Shown piece by piece: positions 27,195 to 36,068 of a stretch of 64,000 nucleotides of DNA. Origin of the DNA: Paenibacillus sp. FSL R10-2782 (GTDB lineage Bacteria > Bacillota > Bacilli > Paenibacillales > Paenibacillaceae); assembly GCF_038592985.1 (NCBI RefSeq), contig NZ_CP151951.1, positions 3,153,001 to 3,217,000 on the forward strand, given 5' to 3'. Each line of letters begins with the position of its first letter. The first letter of the stretch is position 1. The notes beneath the pieces were generated by a model that did no database searches, was not told the DNA's origin, and was given only the letters and a program-made list of their open reading frames with translations. The position numbers were made by a program, and so were the translations under genes.

Positions 27195-27746
27195 CTAATC
27201 TGTGTATACACCGTTAAACCTGCTTTGCCACATTGGAGTTACCGTAATACGGAAGCGGGTTTTCAGTTCCTCCGGCAAGTCCGCGCCTTCCCTGCTTCTC
27301 AGCTGATCCAGCGTTTCACTCGTCCACTCGTTCCGGCGTATATCGGATGCCAGCAACAAGTGACGTTCTCCTGACCATTCATCCTGGGTCACTACCCGAA
27401 GCAGTAATTGCCGTACATTCGTCGTTCCATAAAAACTAAAGGCGGCAATCTCCGCCATATTTTGATAGATTTCAAGCGGAGCGGTTTCTTCCTTGGACAG
27501 CTTTACATCCAGGGTCAGGACTGAATTTTCCCAGCTTACGCGGGCAATCGGTGTCGTCAAAGGAAGCTCATTCAGCGTATCCACCAGATTGTCATCGGTC
27601 AGCAGCACCCGCTGCTGCGAAGACACCGTCGCCTGTGTCTCACGAACAGCAGCGGTTCCAGAATCCAGCGCCTGTAAGGATGGCAGCAGTATAGCAGCCG
27701 CAGTGGTTATGAGAATCGAGCCGCTTAGCACAATCCAAGGTTTCAT
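27195..27746 (-). CDS. Membrane-anchored protein of unknown function
   Basis: 183 residues: N-terminal hydrophobic signal or anchor (about 5-25), then a soluble extracytoplasmic region of mixed alpha/beta character with no recognised domain and no Cys. It stands between mtrB (with its own terminator) and hepS, 117 bases before hepS, and has no counterpart at this place in B. subtilis. No function can be assigned. Confidence 0.7.
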   Translation of the reverse strand: MKPWIVLSGSILITTAAAILLPSLQALDSGTAAVRETQATVSSQQRVLLTDDNLVDTLNELPLTTPIARVSWENSVLTLDVKLSKEETAPLEIYQNMAEIAAFSFYGTTNVRQLLLRVVTQDEWSGERHLLLASDIRRNEWTSETLDQLRSREGADLPEELKTRFRITVTPMWQSRFNGVYTD

Positions 27747-27821
27747 TCAGAGCCTCCCCTGACCCCTACCCTGTTATGGGTTTGCTACGGTAAAGGTCCT
27801 CACTCTCATTGTACAACAAAA

Positions 27822-27842
27822 AAAAGCAGGCTATGCCTGCAT
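27822..27842 (-). terminator. mtrB terminator
   Basis: Minus strand: GCAGGC-ATA-GCCTGC (27840-27826) followed by an 8-base T-run. The hairpin lies just 4 bases beyond the mtrB stop, making mtrB monocistronic. Confidence 0.8.
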
Positions 27843-27843
27843 T

Positions 27844-28074
27844 TTAGTCCTCCGTATCCATGACTCCGTGTTTGGTCATCACAACAGCCTTGCCACGAAT
27901 TTTAATCGCAGAGGTATGATCGGTAAATTGGACGATCAGCACCTCACCCTTGTCCAATTTTTCTGAATGATGCAGGCGTGTATCCTGACCTCTTGTCAAA
28001 CCAAAAACCTGACATCCGTTGCTTTTTGCTTTAATCACAACGTACTCACTACTACCCGTCACGTTATCTTCCAT
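27844..28074 (-). CDS. mtrB: trp RNA-binding attenuation protein (TRAP)
   Basis: 76 residues from the second of two nearby ATGs, which is 9 bases from AGGAGG (the first is only 3 away). TRAP forms an 11-subunit ring that binds tryptophan and wraps (G/U)AG-repeat RNA. The Trp-binding loop GLTRGQDT and the RNA-contacting EK (in [10 protein letters not shown]) and KIRG residues are conserved. Its target site sits ahead of trpE at 17784-17836. The usual partner mtrA (folE) is not adjacent. A good TTGACA lies near 28135-28140 on the minus strand, but no clear -10. Confidence 0.96.
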   Translation of the reverse strand: MEDNVTGSSEYVVIKAKSNGCQVFGLTRGQDTRLHHSEKLDKGEVLIVQFTDHTSAIKIRGKAVVMTKHGVMDTED

Positions 28075-28230
28075 ATCCATTTCCCTCCTGAGAGCCGAAG
28101 CTATACTTTTTATGATGGAGATTCAAGCTTGTTTTGTCAACCACATGCTTTCGGTGCTAACTGCAACAGTTACCGCGTTCCGAGCCATACTATCCGTGCA
28201 GCCCATCTGCTAACGAAAGGAGCGAATCGG

Positions 28231-28404
28231 ATGAAAAACTATCGTCCCGCTAATCTGAGTCCTGCCCAAGTAGAGCGGCTTCAACAGCTTGAGCATGAAT
28301 TTACCGAGCTGGCGGGTGAACCGCTGGTGCTGATCGCCTATGCTTCATGCAACGACAGAATCGCTTCCTCTGCTTCATCCCGCATTACATCTGCTACGGA
28401 ATAA
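28231..28404 (+). CDS. Small protein of unknown function (57 aa)
   Basis: Starts at an ATG with a strong GAAAGGAG site 8 bases upstream and stops just before a bidirectional terminator, so it looks genuinely expressed. The N-terminal half (SPAQVERLQQLEHEF, about 10-24) is an amphipathic helix; the C-terminus is Ser/Ala/Thr-rich. No known domain. A longer frame extending to 27967 runs antisense over mtrB and lacks a ribosome site, so it is not used. It is divergent from mtrB. Confidence 0.65.
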   Translation: MKNYRPANLSPAQVERLQQLEHEFTELAGEPLVLIAYASCNDRIASSASSRITSATE

Positions 28405-28416
28405 CATAACAAAAAG

Positions 28417-28447
28417 AAAAGGCCGTGAATCAAATTCACGGTCTTTT
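28417..28447. terminator. Bidirectional terminator between the 57-aa gene and hbs
   Basis: GGCCGTGAAT (28421-28430) pairs with ATTCACGGTC (28434-28443), with an A-run before and TTTT after, so it can serve both convergent genes. Confidence 0.85.
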
Positions 28448-28474
28448 CAGCGCAATGGGAATATGTAAGAAATC

Positions 28475-28747
28475 TTATTTAATTCCGTCCTTGAGCGCTT
28501 TCCCCGGTTTAAATGCCGGAATTTTGCTCGCAGGGATTTCGATTTCTTCTCCTGTTTGCGGGTTACGTCCTTTACGTGCAGAACGTTCACGAACCTCAAA
28601 GTTCCCGAAGCCTACCAGTTGCACCTTGTCTCCGCTTTGCAGCGCTCCGGAGATCGCTTCGAATACAGCGTCAACGGCTTTAGTCACGTCTTTTTTGGAC
28701 AATTCAGTGCTTTCGGAAACCTGATTGATCAAATCGGTTTTATTCAT
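28475..28747 (-). CDS. hbs: DNA-binding protein HU
   Basis: 90 residues from the ATG at 28747 with GGAGGTG upstream; the frame is open for another 87 codons but these are leader sequence. A dimeric nucleoid protein: [12 protein letters not shown] start, dimer helices, and the DNA-binding arm [18 protein letters not shown] (about 46-63). Gene order spoIVA-hbs-mtrB resembles B. subtilis, with an ABC transporter inserted before hbs. The roughly 255-base gap upstream should contain its promoter; several AT-rich candidates, none clearly best. Confidence 0.97.
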   Translation of the reverse strand: MNKTDLINQVSESTELSKKDVTKAVDAVFEAISGALQSGDKVQLVGFGNFEVRERSARKGRNPQTGEEIEIPASKIPAFKPGKALKDGIK

Positions 28748-29004
28748 AATATTCACCTCCCAGTTCAAGTGTAGTCCAGCATTAAGGTTATCGGTGTTGT
28801 ACAACCGATATGAAGTCGCCTGTATAAAATAACCCGGGCGGCATATGCCTTCCATAATGTTATCATCTGTTTCCGTTTCGCCGTTAAATATACATAGAAT
28901 ATACCTAACCTCCGCAATATAGAGACAATATCGCCGAAACTGGCGTTTTATGGCACCCTTCTTGCGTGGAACAAGGTTTATAGTAATACAGTCCACAGAC
29001 AATT

Positions 29005-29991
29005 TCAAGTACGGCGACGGTTTAGCACATAAAAAGTGACAGCCAGCGCGAGCACCAGTACAATTCCTTTGACAATATCATGAGCAAAATACTGCACATT
29101 CATCATCGTCAGACCGTTCACTAATACCCCGATCAAAACGGCACCAATAAACGTACCAATGACATTCGGCTTACCCGCTCCAAAGACCGAAAATCCTACA
29201 AAAACGGCGGCTACCGCCTCCATTAGCAAGGGAGATCCTGCATCAATTTGGCCTGATCCTACTCGCGAGGCATACAAAATACCAGCAATGGCCGCAAATA
29301 CGCCTGAAGCGACGTAAGCCAGTGTGCGAACTTTTTTTATCCGTATGCCTGACAGACGAGCTGCTTCCTCATTTCCTCCGGTCACATACATTTGACGCCC
29401 ATGCTTTGTGTAGGTTAAGAAAATATGCACTGCCGCTACCGCTAGCAGCAGCAAAATAACCGAAATCGGGATGCCTAGCCATTTGCCTTGTCCCAAAATA
29501 AGAAAAGCAGGAGATATTTCCCCTGGCGCCTTGCTGCCATCAGGAAACTGCATATGATTATAGATGGTGTAGCCTTGAGCGTACGTTTTATGAATCCCGC
29601 TTACAATATACATCATCGCAAGGGTTGCCAGCAAATCGGGAATACGAAGCTTAACGATCAACAATGAGTTGAATAGTCCCACCACCGCACCAACAACCAA
29701 AGATACAATAATGACCACCGCAACAGGCTGTTCATACCAGACCATCAACGAAGCTGAAACAATAGTGGTCAGAGACACCGTAGCTCCCACCGAAAGATCA
29801 AAACCGTCCACGATGAGAGACAACGTCACACCAATTGCGACGAAAGTCACAATCGCAATTGAGCCAAGAATGTCCATCAAATTATCATACGTCCAGAAAT
29901 AGGGCAATGTGGCTGAAAAAAACGCCAGCACTCCCATAATTACGACTACAGCCCCATAACGAAAGGAGATGTTTAACCATTTTTCCTTCAT
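29005..29991 (-). CDS. Sugar-type ABC transporter permease (RbsC/BPD_transp_2 family)
   Basis: 328 residues, eight to ten membrane helices. Family features: [19 protein letters not shown] (about 62-80), [20 protein letters not shown] and [12 protein letters not shown] (about 204-215), the cytoplasmic loop contacting the ATPase. Imports a monosaccharide or related ligand together with the two genes upstream; the ligand is unknown. ATGA overlap with the ATPase gene. Last gene of the operon; hbs follows. Confidence 0.9.
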   Translation of the reverse strand: MKEKWLNISFRYGAVVVIMGVLAFFSATLPYFWTYDNLMDILGSIAIVTFVAIGVTLSLIVDGFDLSVGATVSLTTIVSASLMVWYEQPVAVVIIVSLVVGAVVGLFNSLLIVKLRIPDLLATLAMMYIVSGIHKTYAQGYTIYNHMQFPDGSKAPGEISPAFLILGQGKWLGIPISVILLLLAVAAVHIFLTYTKHGRQMYVTGGNEEAARLSGIRIKKVRTLAYVASGVFAAIAGILYASRVGSGQIDAGSPLLMEAVAAVFVGFSVFGAGKPNVIGTFIGAVLIGVLVNGLTMMNVQYFAHDIVKGIVLVLALAVTFYVLNRRRT

Positions 29992-31505
29992 GAATGCACC
30001 TCTTCACCGCCGCTGGCATACAACAGAAGCTGTTCCTGCTCCACTTCGCCCCGCGTAAATTCCTTTATTATTTTTCCGTCATACATCACCGCAATCCGAT
30101 CACCAATACCGATGCCCTCAGCAAATTCACAAGTTAGATAGATGACCGCTTTTCCCTGGGCCGCCAGTTCACCAATGATACGGAAAATATCACTTTTCGC
30201 CCCGATATCCACACCCTTGGTCGGCTCGTCAAAAACAAACACATCTGCCCCGGAATGCAGCCATTTTCCTATCGCAACCTTTTGCTGATTCCCGCCACTC
30301 AAATATTTAACATTCTGGCGCAGAGATGGCGTCTTAATGCCAAGGGAAGCAACGACTTCGTTACCGTTCGTACGTTCTTTGCGCCGACTGATAAAACCAA
30401 GAACACTTAACTTGCCCAACAGCGGAAGACTAAGGTTTCGTTCTACCGTCTCTTCGATCAATACACCCTGCTTACGCCGTTCCTCAGGTATGGACACAAT
30501 CCCCTGAGCTATCGCATCCGCAGGCTCTCTCAGACGAATGGAGCGGCCTTTGAAGACCAGTTCCCCCTTATCGGGCTTATCCGCGCCTGTAAGAAGCCGG
30601 GACAGCTCCGTTTTGCCCGCACCGACCAAACCTACGATCGACAAGATTTCCCCGCGTCTGACCTGCAAATCGACACCGTGAACCCGTAATCCCTTGTGAA
30701 GCCCTTTGGCTACGAGCACCGTTTCACCGATAGGAGCATCCGTTTTTGGGAATTCCTCCTCAAATGTTTTACCAAGCATATGCGTAACGATGTCGCCCAC
30801 ACTCAGATCAACAGATGGACCTGTGAACACTCGCTCCCCATCACGCATCACTGTAACACGGTCGCTGTGTGCGATGACCTCCGGCAATCGGTGGGTAATA
30901 AGAATACATGCAACGCCCTCTGACTTAAGCGTATGGATCGTGCGGAACAAGCGCCGCGTTTCTTCTTCACTGAGTGGCGCTGTAGGCTCATCGAAGATGA
31001 TCGTATTCGCTTGCTGTGTCAAAATACGTGCAATAAGCACAAGCTGCTTTTCTGCCAACGTCAACTCAGATACGTATTGTCTTACGTCAATATCGGCCTC
31101 CAGCCGTTCCAACGCCTCGCGCGCACGTTTGCGCATGGAACCCGGCGCAGCCCACCAGCGTCCTTCAGGTGCAGACAAATCATCCAGGACAATGTTCTCC
31201 GCAACGCTGAGCTGCGGCACAAGCGCTGAATCGACCTCCTGATAGACACAGTGAATCCCGGCTCTCTTCGCCTCCCATGGCGAACCAATGCTCAGTTCCT
31301 TGCCTCCTGCAACAATGCTCCCCTGATCGGAACGATACGCGCCGGATAAAATTTTCATCAGTGTACTTTTACCTGCTCCGTTTGCGCCCAGCAGAGCGTG
31401 AATTTCGCCGCCATGCACCGTAAAATCCACGGACCGTAGCGCATCCACACCAGCAAACTGTTTGCTGATTTTCTTCATTTCCAGTGTATACACTTGTGAA
31501 CTCAT
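29988..31505 (-). CDS. Sugar-type ABC transporter, double ATPase (RbsA/MglA family)
   Basis: 505 residues with two ATP-binding domains. Domain 1: Walker A GANGAGKST (about 39-47), Walker B IIFDEPTAPLS (about 164-174). Domain 2: degenerate Walker A GLVGAGKTE (about 291-299), signature LSGGNQQKV (about 404-412) and Walker B VFVFDEPTKGVD. This is the fused-ATPase layout of ribose/galactose/xylose importers. Cytoplasmic motor for the permease encoded next. Confidence 0.93.
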   Translation of the reverse strand: MSSQVYTLEMKKISKQFAGVDALRSVDFTVHGGEIHALLGANGAGKSTLMKILSGAYRSDQGSIVAGGKELSIGSPWEAKRAGIHCVYQEVDSALVPQLSVAENIVLDDLSAPEGRWWAAPGSMRKRAREALERLEADIDVRQYVSELTLAEKQLVLIARILTQQANTIIFDEPTAPLSEEETRRLFRTIHTLKSEGVACILITHRLPEVIAHSDRVTVMRDGERVFTGPSVDLSVGDIVTHMLGKTFEEEFPKTDAPIGETVLVAKGLHKGLRVHGVDLQVRRGEILSIVGLVGAGKTELSRLLTGADKPDKGELVFKGRSIRLREPADAIAQGIVSIPEERRKQGVLIEETVERNLSLPLLGKLSVLGFISRRKERTNGNEVVASLGIKTPSLRQNVKYLSGGNQQKVAIGKWLHSGADVFVFDEPTKGVDIGAKSDIFRIIGELAAQGKAVIYLTCEFAEGIGIGDRIAVMYDGKIIKEFTRGEVEQEQLLLYASGGEEVHS

Positions 31506-31533
31506 GGTACCTCCCTCACGCCTGCTTATGATA

Positions 31534-31555
31534 AAGGCGCGCCGAAGCGCGCCTT
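31534..31555 (-). other. Stable intercistronic hairpin with UUCG loop
   Basis: AAGGCGCGC-TTCG-GCGCGCCTT on the minus strand: a perfect 9-bp GC-rich stem capped by the very stable UUCG tetraloop, between the binding-protein gene and the ATPase gene. Only TTTAT follows, so probably a 3'-end stabiliser or partial terminator that raises binding-protein over transporter levels. Confidence 0.7.
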
Positions 31556-31572
31556 GTGCTTTATCTTAAAGT

Positions 31573-32676
31573 TTATTTGGCCGTTTCATATTCTTTCATC
31601 CAATCCTTGTAGCCTTGCTCGCTTTGGCCCCATCCCTTTACATATTGAGACAGCTCGGAGGTGGAGATTTGCTTATCTGGCAATGCTTCACGCTGCACGT
31701 ATACCGCCTTCAGTACCACTTGCTCCTCCGGTTTATCTCCGTGCAGCTTCTGGTATGCATAGCGCACTTGTACGCGTCCGATATCTGTCGGATCTACAGC
31801 CGCTGAAGCCACCCAAGAATTTTTCGGGTCCTGAATCATTTGCAAATCCTCGTCGCTCATATCAATGCCGTAGACTTTAATTTCCGTGCGTCCAGCCTGT
31901 TGGATGGCGCGTGCTGCACCTTTGGCAAATTCATCCCAGGCAGCCCAGACCGCTGTAATTTGACCCTTAGGATATTGTTTCAACACAGCTTCCATTTTGG
32001 CTTGTGTGTCCAAAGCCGGATTCTGAGCTGAGCCAAAAGTTGCAATTTCTTTAATATCCGGATTGGCTTTTAAGAACTTATCGTAAGCAACCTGACGACG
32101 CTCCATCGGTGCAAACCCAGCAACCCACACTTTTACAATGTTACCTTTGCCGCCGATATCCTTTTTCATTTGCTCCAGCGTCAGCTCGGCCATGCTTTGG
32201 TCATCCTGTGAAAGCACGACAGCCCCTGGAACGTTGACCGCAGCATCGAAGACGATAACCGGGATATTGCGGGAAACCGCTTTTTTCAATCCTGTTTCCA
32301 GTAACGCATCACCATGGTCTGTCAAAATGACATCAAACTGCTGGTTAATCGCGCTATCAAGCAAGGAGGCCATTTTTGCCTTGTCGTTGTCTGCTACAAA
32401 CTTGGTCAGCGTGCCTCCAAATTTCTTAACTTCCTCTTCCACGCCCTGAACATACTGCTGAGAGAACGTGCCTGTGTTAAACTCCATAATTAACGCAACT
32501 CGTTTGCCTTTTAAATTTAAGCTGTCTGTTTTGGTATCCGTCGTGTTCGATCCCGTACTGCTTGTCCCTTGACCGCCGCTCTCTGTTTTCGGCGCACCAC
32601 ATGCAGTGACCAGCAAAACCAGCACCAGCAGCATCATAGCTCCTAGTCCTAGCTTCTTGTTTTTTTGGATATTCAT
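31573..32676 (-). CDS. Sugar-type ABC transporter substrate-binding lipoprotein
   Basis: 367 residues. Signal peptide of about 25 residues ending in a lipobox (LLVTAC, Cys near 26), a Ser/Thr/Gly-rich linker, then a periplasmic-binding protein type 1 fold (RbsB/XylF class) with the TLEQMKKDIGGKGNIVKV and YGIDMSDEDLQ regions. Captures the ligand outside the membrane for the importer encoded downstream. No kinase, isomerase or regulator accompanies the operon, so the ligand cannot be deduced. GAGGGGG ribosome site. Confidence 0.92.
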   Translation of the reverse strand: MNIQKNKKLGLGAMMLLVLVLLVTACGAPKTESGGQGTSSTGSNTTDTKTDSLNLKGKRVALIMEFNTGTFSQQYVQGVEEEVKKFGGTLTKFVADNDKAKMASLLDSAINQQFDVILTDHGDALLETGLKKAVSRNIPVIVFDAAVNVPGAVVLSQDDQSMAELTLEQMKKDIGGKGNIVKVWVAGFAPMERRQVAYDKFLKANPDIKEIATFGSAQNPALDTQAKMEAVLKQYPKGQITAVWAAWDEFAKGAARAIQQAGRTEIKVYGIDMSDEDLQMIQDPKNSWVASAAVDPTDIGRVQVRYAYQKLHGDKPEEQVVLKAVYVQREALPDKQISTSELSQYVKGWGQSEQGYKDWMKEYETAK

Positions 32677-32821
32677 GTTTCGTTTCCCCCTCGTTCATTC
32701 AACAAAATGATTCAAATTTGATACTTAATATATCGCGTTAAACCAAGTATGTAAATAGGTTTTATAAATATAAAAATATTTTCTGAGCTTTTATGACAAA
32801 TTGCGACAAGTCCACATTAAA

Positions 32822-32860
32822 AAAATAACACAAAGAGCGGATAGCTCTCTGCGTTATTTT
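32822..32860 (-). terminator. spoIVA terminator
   Basis: AAAATAAC-x-CA-x-AGAGC (plus strand 32822-32838) pairs with GCTCT-x-TG-x-GTTATTTT (32844-32860), two mismatches, followed by T-rich sequence on the minus strand just beyond the spoIVA stop at 32888. Confidence 0.75.
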
Positions 32861-32887
32861 TCTTACACGATTTTCATTTACTTTCAC

Positions 32888-34366
32888 TTAAAGAATGATG
32901 GCAATCAGACCGCCTGAGCCTTCGTTAATAATGCGGCCCAGCGTTTCCTGAAGCTTGTAGCGTGCATTGTCTGGCATCATGGCGATCTTGCCCTGAATGC
33001 CTTCACGCACAATGGAATGCAACGAGCGTCCGAAAATGTCCGATTCCCAAATTTTGATCGGGTCATTTTCAAAATCCTGCATCAGATAGCGCACAAGCTC
33101 CTCGCTTTGCTTCTCTGTTCCGATAATCGGAGCAAATTCCGATTCCACATCGACACGAATCATGTGAATGGAAGGCGCTGTGGCCTTGAGCCGCACACCA
33201 AATCTCGTGCCCTGACGAATTAGCTGCGGTTCATCCAGCGCCATCTCAGCCAGCGACGGAGCAGCAATACCGTATCCGGTCGTCTTGACCATTTCCAATG
33301 CCTCGGCGAAGCGGTCATATTCCCGTTTGGCATGGGCAAAATCCTGCATCATTTGCAGCAGATGATCCTTGCCACGAATCTCTACCCCGACCACCTCGAC
33401 CAAAATCTGATCGTACAGCTCATCCGGTGCGAACAGATCAATCTCCGCCACACCCTGCCCCATATTCATCCCGCTTAGACCGGCCCTGTCAATGAATTCA
33501 TACTCCATAAACTGGCCGACCACTCGGTCTACATCACGCAGGCGTCGAATGTCTTTTACCGTATCGCGGACGGAATTCTCATAATTGCTGCGCAGCCAGT
33601 GATCTTCATTCAGTACCATAACCCAGCTCGGCAGGTTCACATTCACCTCATGCACTGGGAATTCATATAATACTTCACGAAGCACGCCTGTAACATCATC
33701 TTCTGTCATCGTTGCTGCACTGAGTGTCATGACAGGAATATCATACTTGGCTGCCAACTCACTGCGAAGTTGAAGTGTTTCATCGCTGCGCGGATGCGTG
33801 GAATTGATGACCAGCACAAACGGCTTGCCTACCTCTTTCAACTCCTCAATGACTCGCTCCTCCGACTCTACATAAGAGCTACGCGGAATTTCCGCAATCG
33901 TGCCGTCTGTCGTGACGACAACACCGAGCGTCGAATGCTCCTGAATGACCTTGCGCGTGCCAATCTCCGCCGCTTCCTGAAACGGAATCGGTTCTTCAAA
34001 CCATGGCGTGGAGATCATCCGTGGACCATTTTCATCCTCGTAGCCCTTCGCACCCTCTACTGCGTATCCTACACAGTCGACCAGACGGACATTCACATCC
34101 AGTCCTTCCGTTACTTTGATCTGGACAGCATTATTCGGTACGAATTTAGGCTCCGTCGTCATGATCGTTTTCCCAGCCGCACTTTGTGGCAGCTCATCTA
34201 CGGCGCGGGCACGGTCCGCCTCACTTGTAATGTTCGGCAGAACAATCGTCTCCATAAACCGCTTGATAAAAGTTGATTTACCTGTTCGGACTGCGCCGAC
34301 GACCCCAAGATAAATATCTCCTCCGGTGCGTTCGGCAATGTCTTTAAAAATGTCCACTTTCTCCAA
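32888..34366 (-). CDS. spoIVA: Stage IV sporulation protein A, spore coat morphogenetic ATPase
   Basis: 492 residues from a TTG at 34366 with GAGGAGGGGA upstream. SpoIVA polymerises on the forespore surface under ATP hydrolysis and forms the coat basement layer. Walker A VGAVRTGKSTFIKR is at about 24-37, the Walker B-like VRLVDCVGY at about 93-101, and the conserved C-terminal INEGSGGLIAIIL, needed for attachment through SpoVM, ends the protein. Full length. A sigma-E-like promoter lies about 195 bases upstream. Confidence 0.97.
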   Translation of the reverse strand: MEKVDIFKDIAERTGGDIYLGVVGAVRTGKSTFIKRFMETIVLPNITSEADRARAVDELPQSAAGKTIMTTEPKFVPNNAVQIKVTEGLDVNVRLVDCVGYAVEGAKGYEDENGPRMISTPWFEEPIPFQEAAEIGTRKVIQEHSTLGVVVTTDGTIAEIPRSSYVESEERVIEELKEVGKPFVLVINSTHPRSDETLQLRSELAAKYDIPVMTLSAATMTEDDVTGVLREVLYEFPVHEVNVNLPSWVMVLNEDHWLRSNYENSVRDTVKDIRRLRDVDRVVGQFMEYEFIDRAGLSGMNMGQGVAEIDLFAPDELYDQILVEVVGVEIRGKDHLLQMMQDFAHAKREYDRFAEALEMVKTTGYGIAAPSLAEMALDEPQLIRQGTRFGVRLKATAPSIHMIRVDVESEFAPIIGTEKQSEELVRYLMQDFENDPIKIWESDIFGRSLHSIVREGIQGKIAMMPDNARYKLQETLGRIINEGSGGLIAIIL

Positions 34367-34559
34367 TGAAATCCCCTCCTCAAAAGTCTCCGAAGGAAAA
34401 ATGCTTAATGAGCATCCGCTTCGTGTTCAACCAACTGCTTGATCCCAGATGCGGCAGAACAGCCTTTAAAATGCCCGGAAGTCGTCCGCCGCCGAGGTTC
34501 AGGAGACTGATGGAATCGGCGAAACGGCGTAAACTCGTACATGCATTTGGACTGATACC
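34367..34559 (-). other. Long 5' leader of spoIVA
   Basis: About 190 bases between the predicted sigma-E promoter and the spoIVA start. It contains only short frames without support; no regulatory RNA fold is obvious. Confidence 0.4.
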
Positions 34560-34587
34560 ATCATATGTATCCCCTCCGTAAAATATG
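34560..34587 (-). promoter_or_regulatory. Candidate sigma-E promoter of spoIVA
   Basis: Minus-strand CATATT (34587-34582), 14-base spacer, CATATGAT (34567-34560). This fits the sigma-E pattern (ATATT, 13-15 bases, CATACAnT) well. B. subtilis spoIVA is transcribed by sigma-E, which supports the call. Confidence 0.6.
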
Positions 34588-34717
34588 TTCAGTTTTTTAA
34601 AAAAATAGAGTACGTCACAGAGATCACTGCAAAACGATATTTTACGTTTGGGTCCACTCACCTAATATATGCGTGGTGGGGTTCCCCCATGACTTCGATG
34701 CTAGATTTATAATAAAA

Positions 34718-34826
34718 AAAGGATGTCTCTCTGACTTTCTAAGCCAACTCGCCCCCATATTAAGAACACTTTTTTGAGCGTTCACTTTAGGGGTATAAGT
34801 TTCATAGTCGTCGGATAACATCCTTT
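34718..34826 (-). ncRNA. Nested 109-nt hairpin structure after the ferredoxin gene
   Basis: Complementary blocks are nested in order: AAAGGATGT (34718-34726) with ACATCCTTT (34818-34826); GACT (34733) with AGTC (34806); CCCC (34752) with GGGG (34790); GAAC (34764) with GTTC (34780). On the minus strand the outer stem is followed by TTTTTTT-like sequence, so it can terminate the ferredoxin transcript, but it is far larger than a normal terminator. A 65-codon frame across it has no ribosome site. Confidence 0.5.
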
Positions 34827-34852
34827 GTTTCTTATTCATTTGAGCTTAAGTT

Positions 34853-35203
34853 TTACCACAGTTCGTCTTCCTGTGCCTGACGCTCAAGCTGTCGCCGCAC
34901 AGCCGCCTTAAGCTTATCCTCAGGTATCATCACCTCAACATTACTCTGGGCGCGAGCCTGACATGACAAGCGGATGCCTTCATCCAGCAGAGGTCCCAGC
35001 TTGCGGCGCTCTGCATCACTTGGCTGGCCTGCGTGTACAGCCCATTCCTGTGAAATATGCACCTTGCACATGAGACAGGCCGCTTTTCCATCACAACGGG
35101 TTGGAATATACACGTTCGCTTTACGTGCAGCCTGGAGCAATGTCGTGCCTTGACCGACCTGTACGCGCCTGCCTGACGGCTTAAACGTAATATGCACATC
35201 CAT
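34853..35203 (-). CDS. 2Fe-2S ferredoxin
   Basis: 116 residues. The plant/adrenodoxin-type cluster pattern CDGKAACLMC (about 38-47: C-x5-C-x2-C) with a fourth Cys in LSCQA (about 80-84) binds one 2Fe-2S cluster. The N-terminal beta-grasp (VQVGQGTTLLQAARKANV) supports it. A soluble cytoplasmic electron carrier; partner enzyme unknown. Charged C-terminal tail of about 20 residues. Followed by the nested hairpin and spoIVA. Confidence 0.9.
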   Translation of the reverse strand: MDVHITFKPSGRRVQVGQGTTLLQAARKANVYIPTRCDGKAACLMCKVHISQEWAVHAGQPSDAERRKLGPLLDEGIRLSCQARAQSNVEVMIPEDKLKAAVRRQLERQAQEDELW

Positions 35204-35255
35204 GAACGGCCCTCCATTCTTTTAGCGACTACGAACCTGCCAATTACAGCCTCAT

Positions 35256-35885
35256 TCAGCTTCTGGAATGCAACCCGGGCCAAGGCAAAAGCTCTTGCAG
35301 CTTAGCCAGTTGGTCATCTGTCCAAATGTTGCTGATCAGCAGTTGATTCAGTACCGCGATATGTCGCTGCGGATCACGCTTCATGGCGTCTGCTATCGCC
35401 TCATATCGGTCAGGTCGATTTCGTAATAGATTAAATAGCAACTCATGACTGAGTGGCATCAGACGCAGTGAAGAACGCCCCAGGTCAAGCCGGATTCCAG
35501 CCACCCATAGCAGCCGCTCGACCTCCAAACGATATAAAGCTCCATCGCACAGCACCTCGAAACCACCCACAAGCTCAACTGGAAATCCCTCCAGCTCATA
35601 GTGGCTCAGTAATGAAACGTACGAACCACTACGATCCACCTGCTGTTGGTCGATCATTATACCCGGTGCATTCGCATGAAGCTGCTTCGCCGCGTGAATA
35701 TCTGCATAAATATCAATATCTCGGGGCAGTCGTTCCAGCTCAACCTCCTGCACAAGCAACGAACAGCTTCCTCCCAGCATCCACGGAACAGCATTAGATG
35801 CCCAGCCGTCCGCCAAGCTGCTCAGCGCAGCCGTTAGCTCCTGAGGCAGCTTGTTCAATCGCACCGAAGGTATAGCCTCCATCAC
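35256..35885 (-). CDS. Nucleotidyltransferase-fold protein
   Basis: About 209 residues from a GTG at 35885 (GGGAGG 7 bases upstream); an adjacent ATG at 35882 is equally usable. MLGGSCSLLVQEVELERLPR followed by DIDIYAD (about 38-65) gives the GGS...DxD motif of nucleotidyltransferase-like folds (MNT/AbiEii-like), with a later conserved PVELVGGFE. The remaining helices hold no known domain. Whether it transfers nucleotides and to what is unknown. Sits between spoVIF and ferredoxin. Confidence 0.75.
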   Translation of the reverse strand: MMEAIPSVRLNKLPQELTAALSSLADGWASNAVPWMLGGSCSLLVQEVELERLPRDIDIYADIHAAKQLHANAPGIMIDQQQVDRSGSYVSLLSHYELEGFPVELVGGFEVLCDGALYRLEVERLLWVAGIRLDLGRSSLRLMPLSHELLFNLLRNRPDRYEAIADAMKRDPQRHIAVLNQLLISNIWTDDQLAKLQELLPWPGLHSRS

Positions 35886-36010
35886 ATGGTTTCCTCCCTT
35901 TCCATCCATCATCCCGTTTCCAGTTGGGCACCATTATAACATGTTATGGTTGGTAGTTCGACATTTTATGCATAAGAGAGCAGATGAAAATCTGCTGGAA
36001 TATATAAAAA

Positions 36011-36036
36011 AACCGTGAACCTGTCCGGTTCACGGA
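36011..36036 (-). terminator. spoVIF terminator
   Basis: Minus strand CCGTGAACC-GGAC-AGGTTCACGG followed by TTTTTTT, 40 bases beyond the spoVIF stop. Confidence 0.85.
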
Positions 36037-36068
36037 GAATAGAACCAGCCGGTAAACGGCCGGAATTT

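Noticed and set aside
27967..28404. Longer 145-codon version of the small plus-strand gene
   Set aside because: Its first two thirds run antisense over mtrB and its leader; only the ATG at 28231 has a good ribosome site.
34642..34839. 65-codon frame between ferredoxin and spoIVA
   Set aside because: Lies on the nested hairpin, no ribosome site; a structured RNA or repeat is the better explanation.
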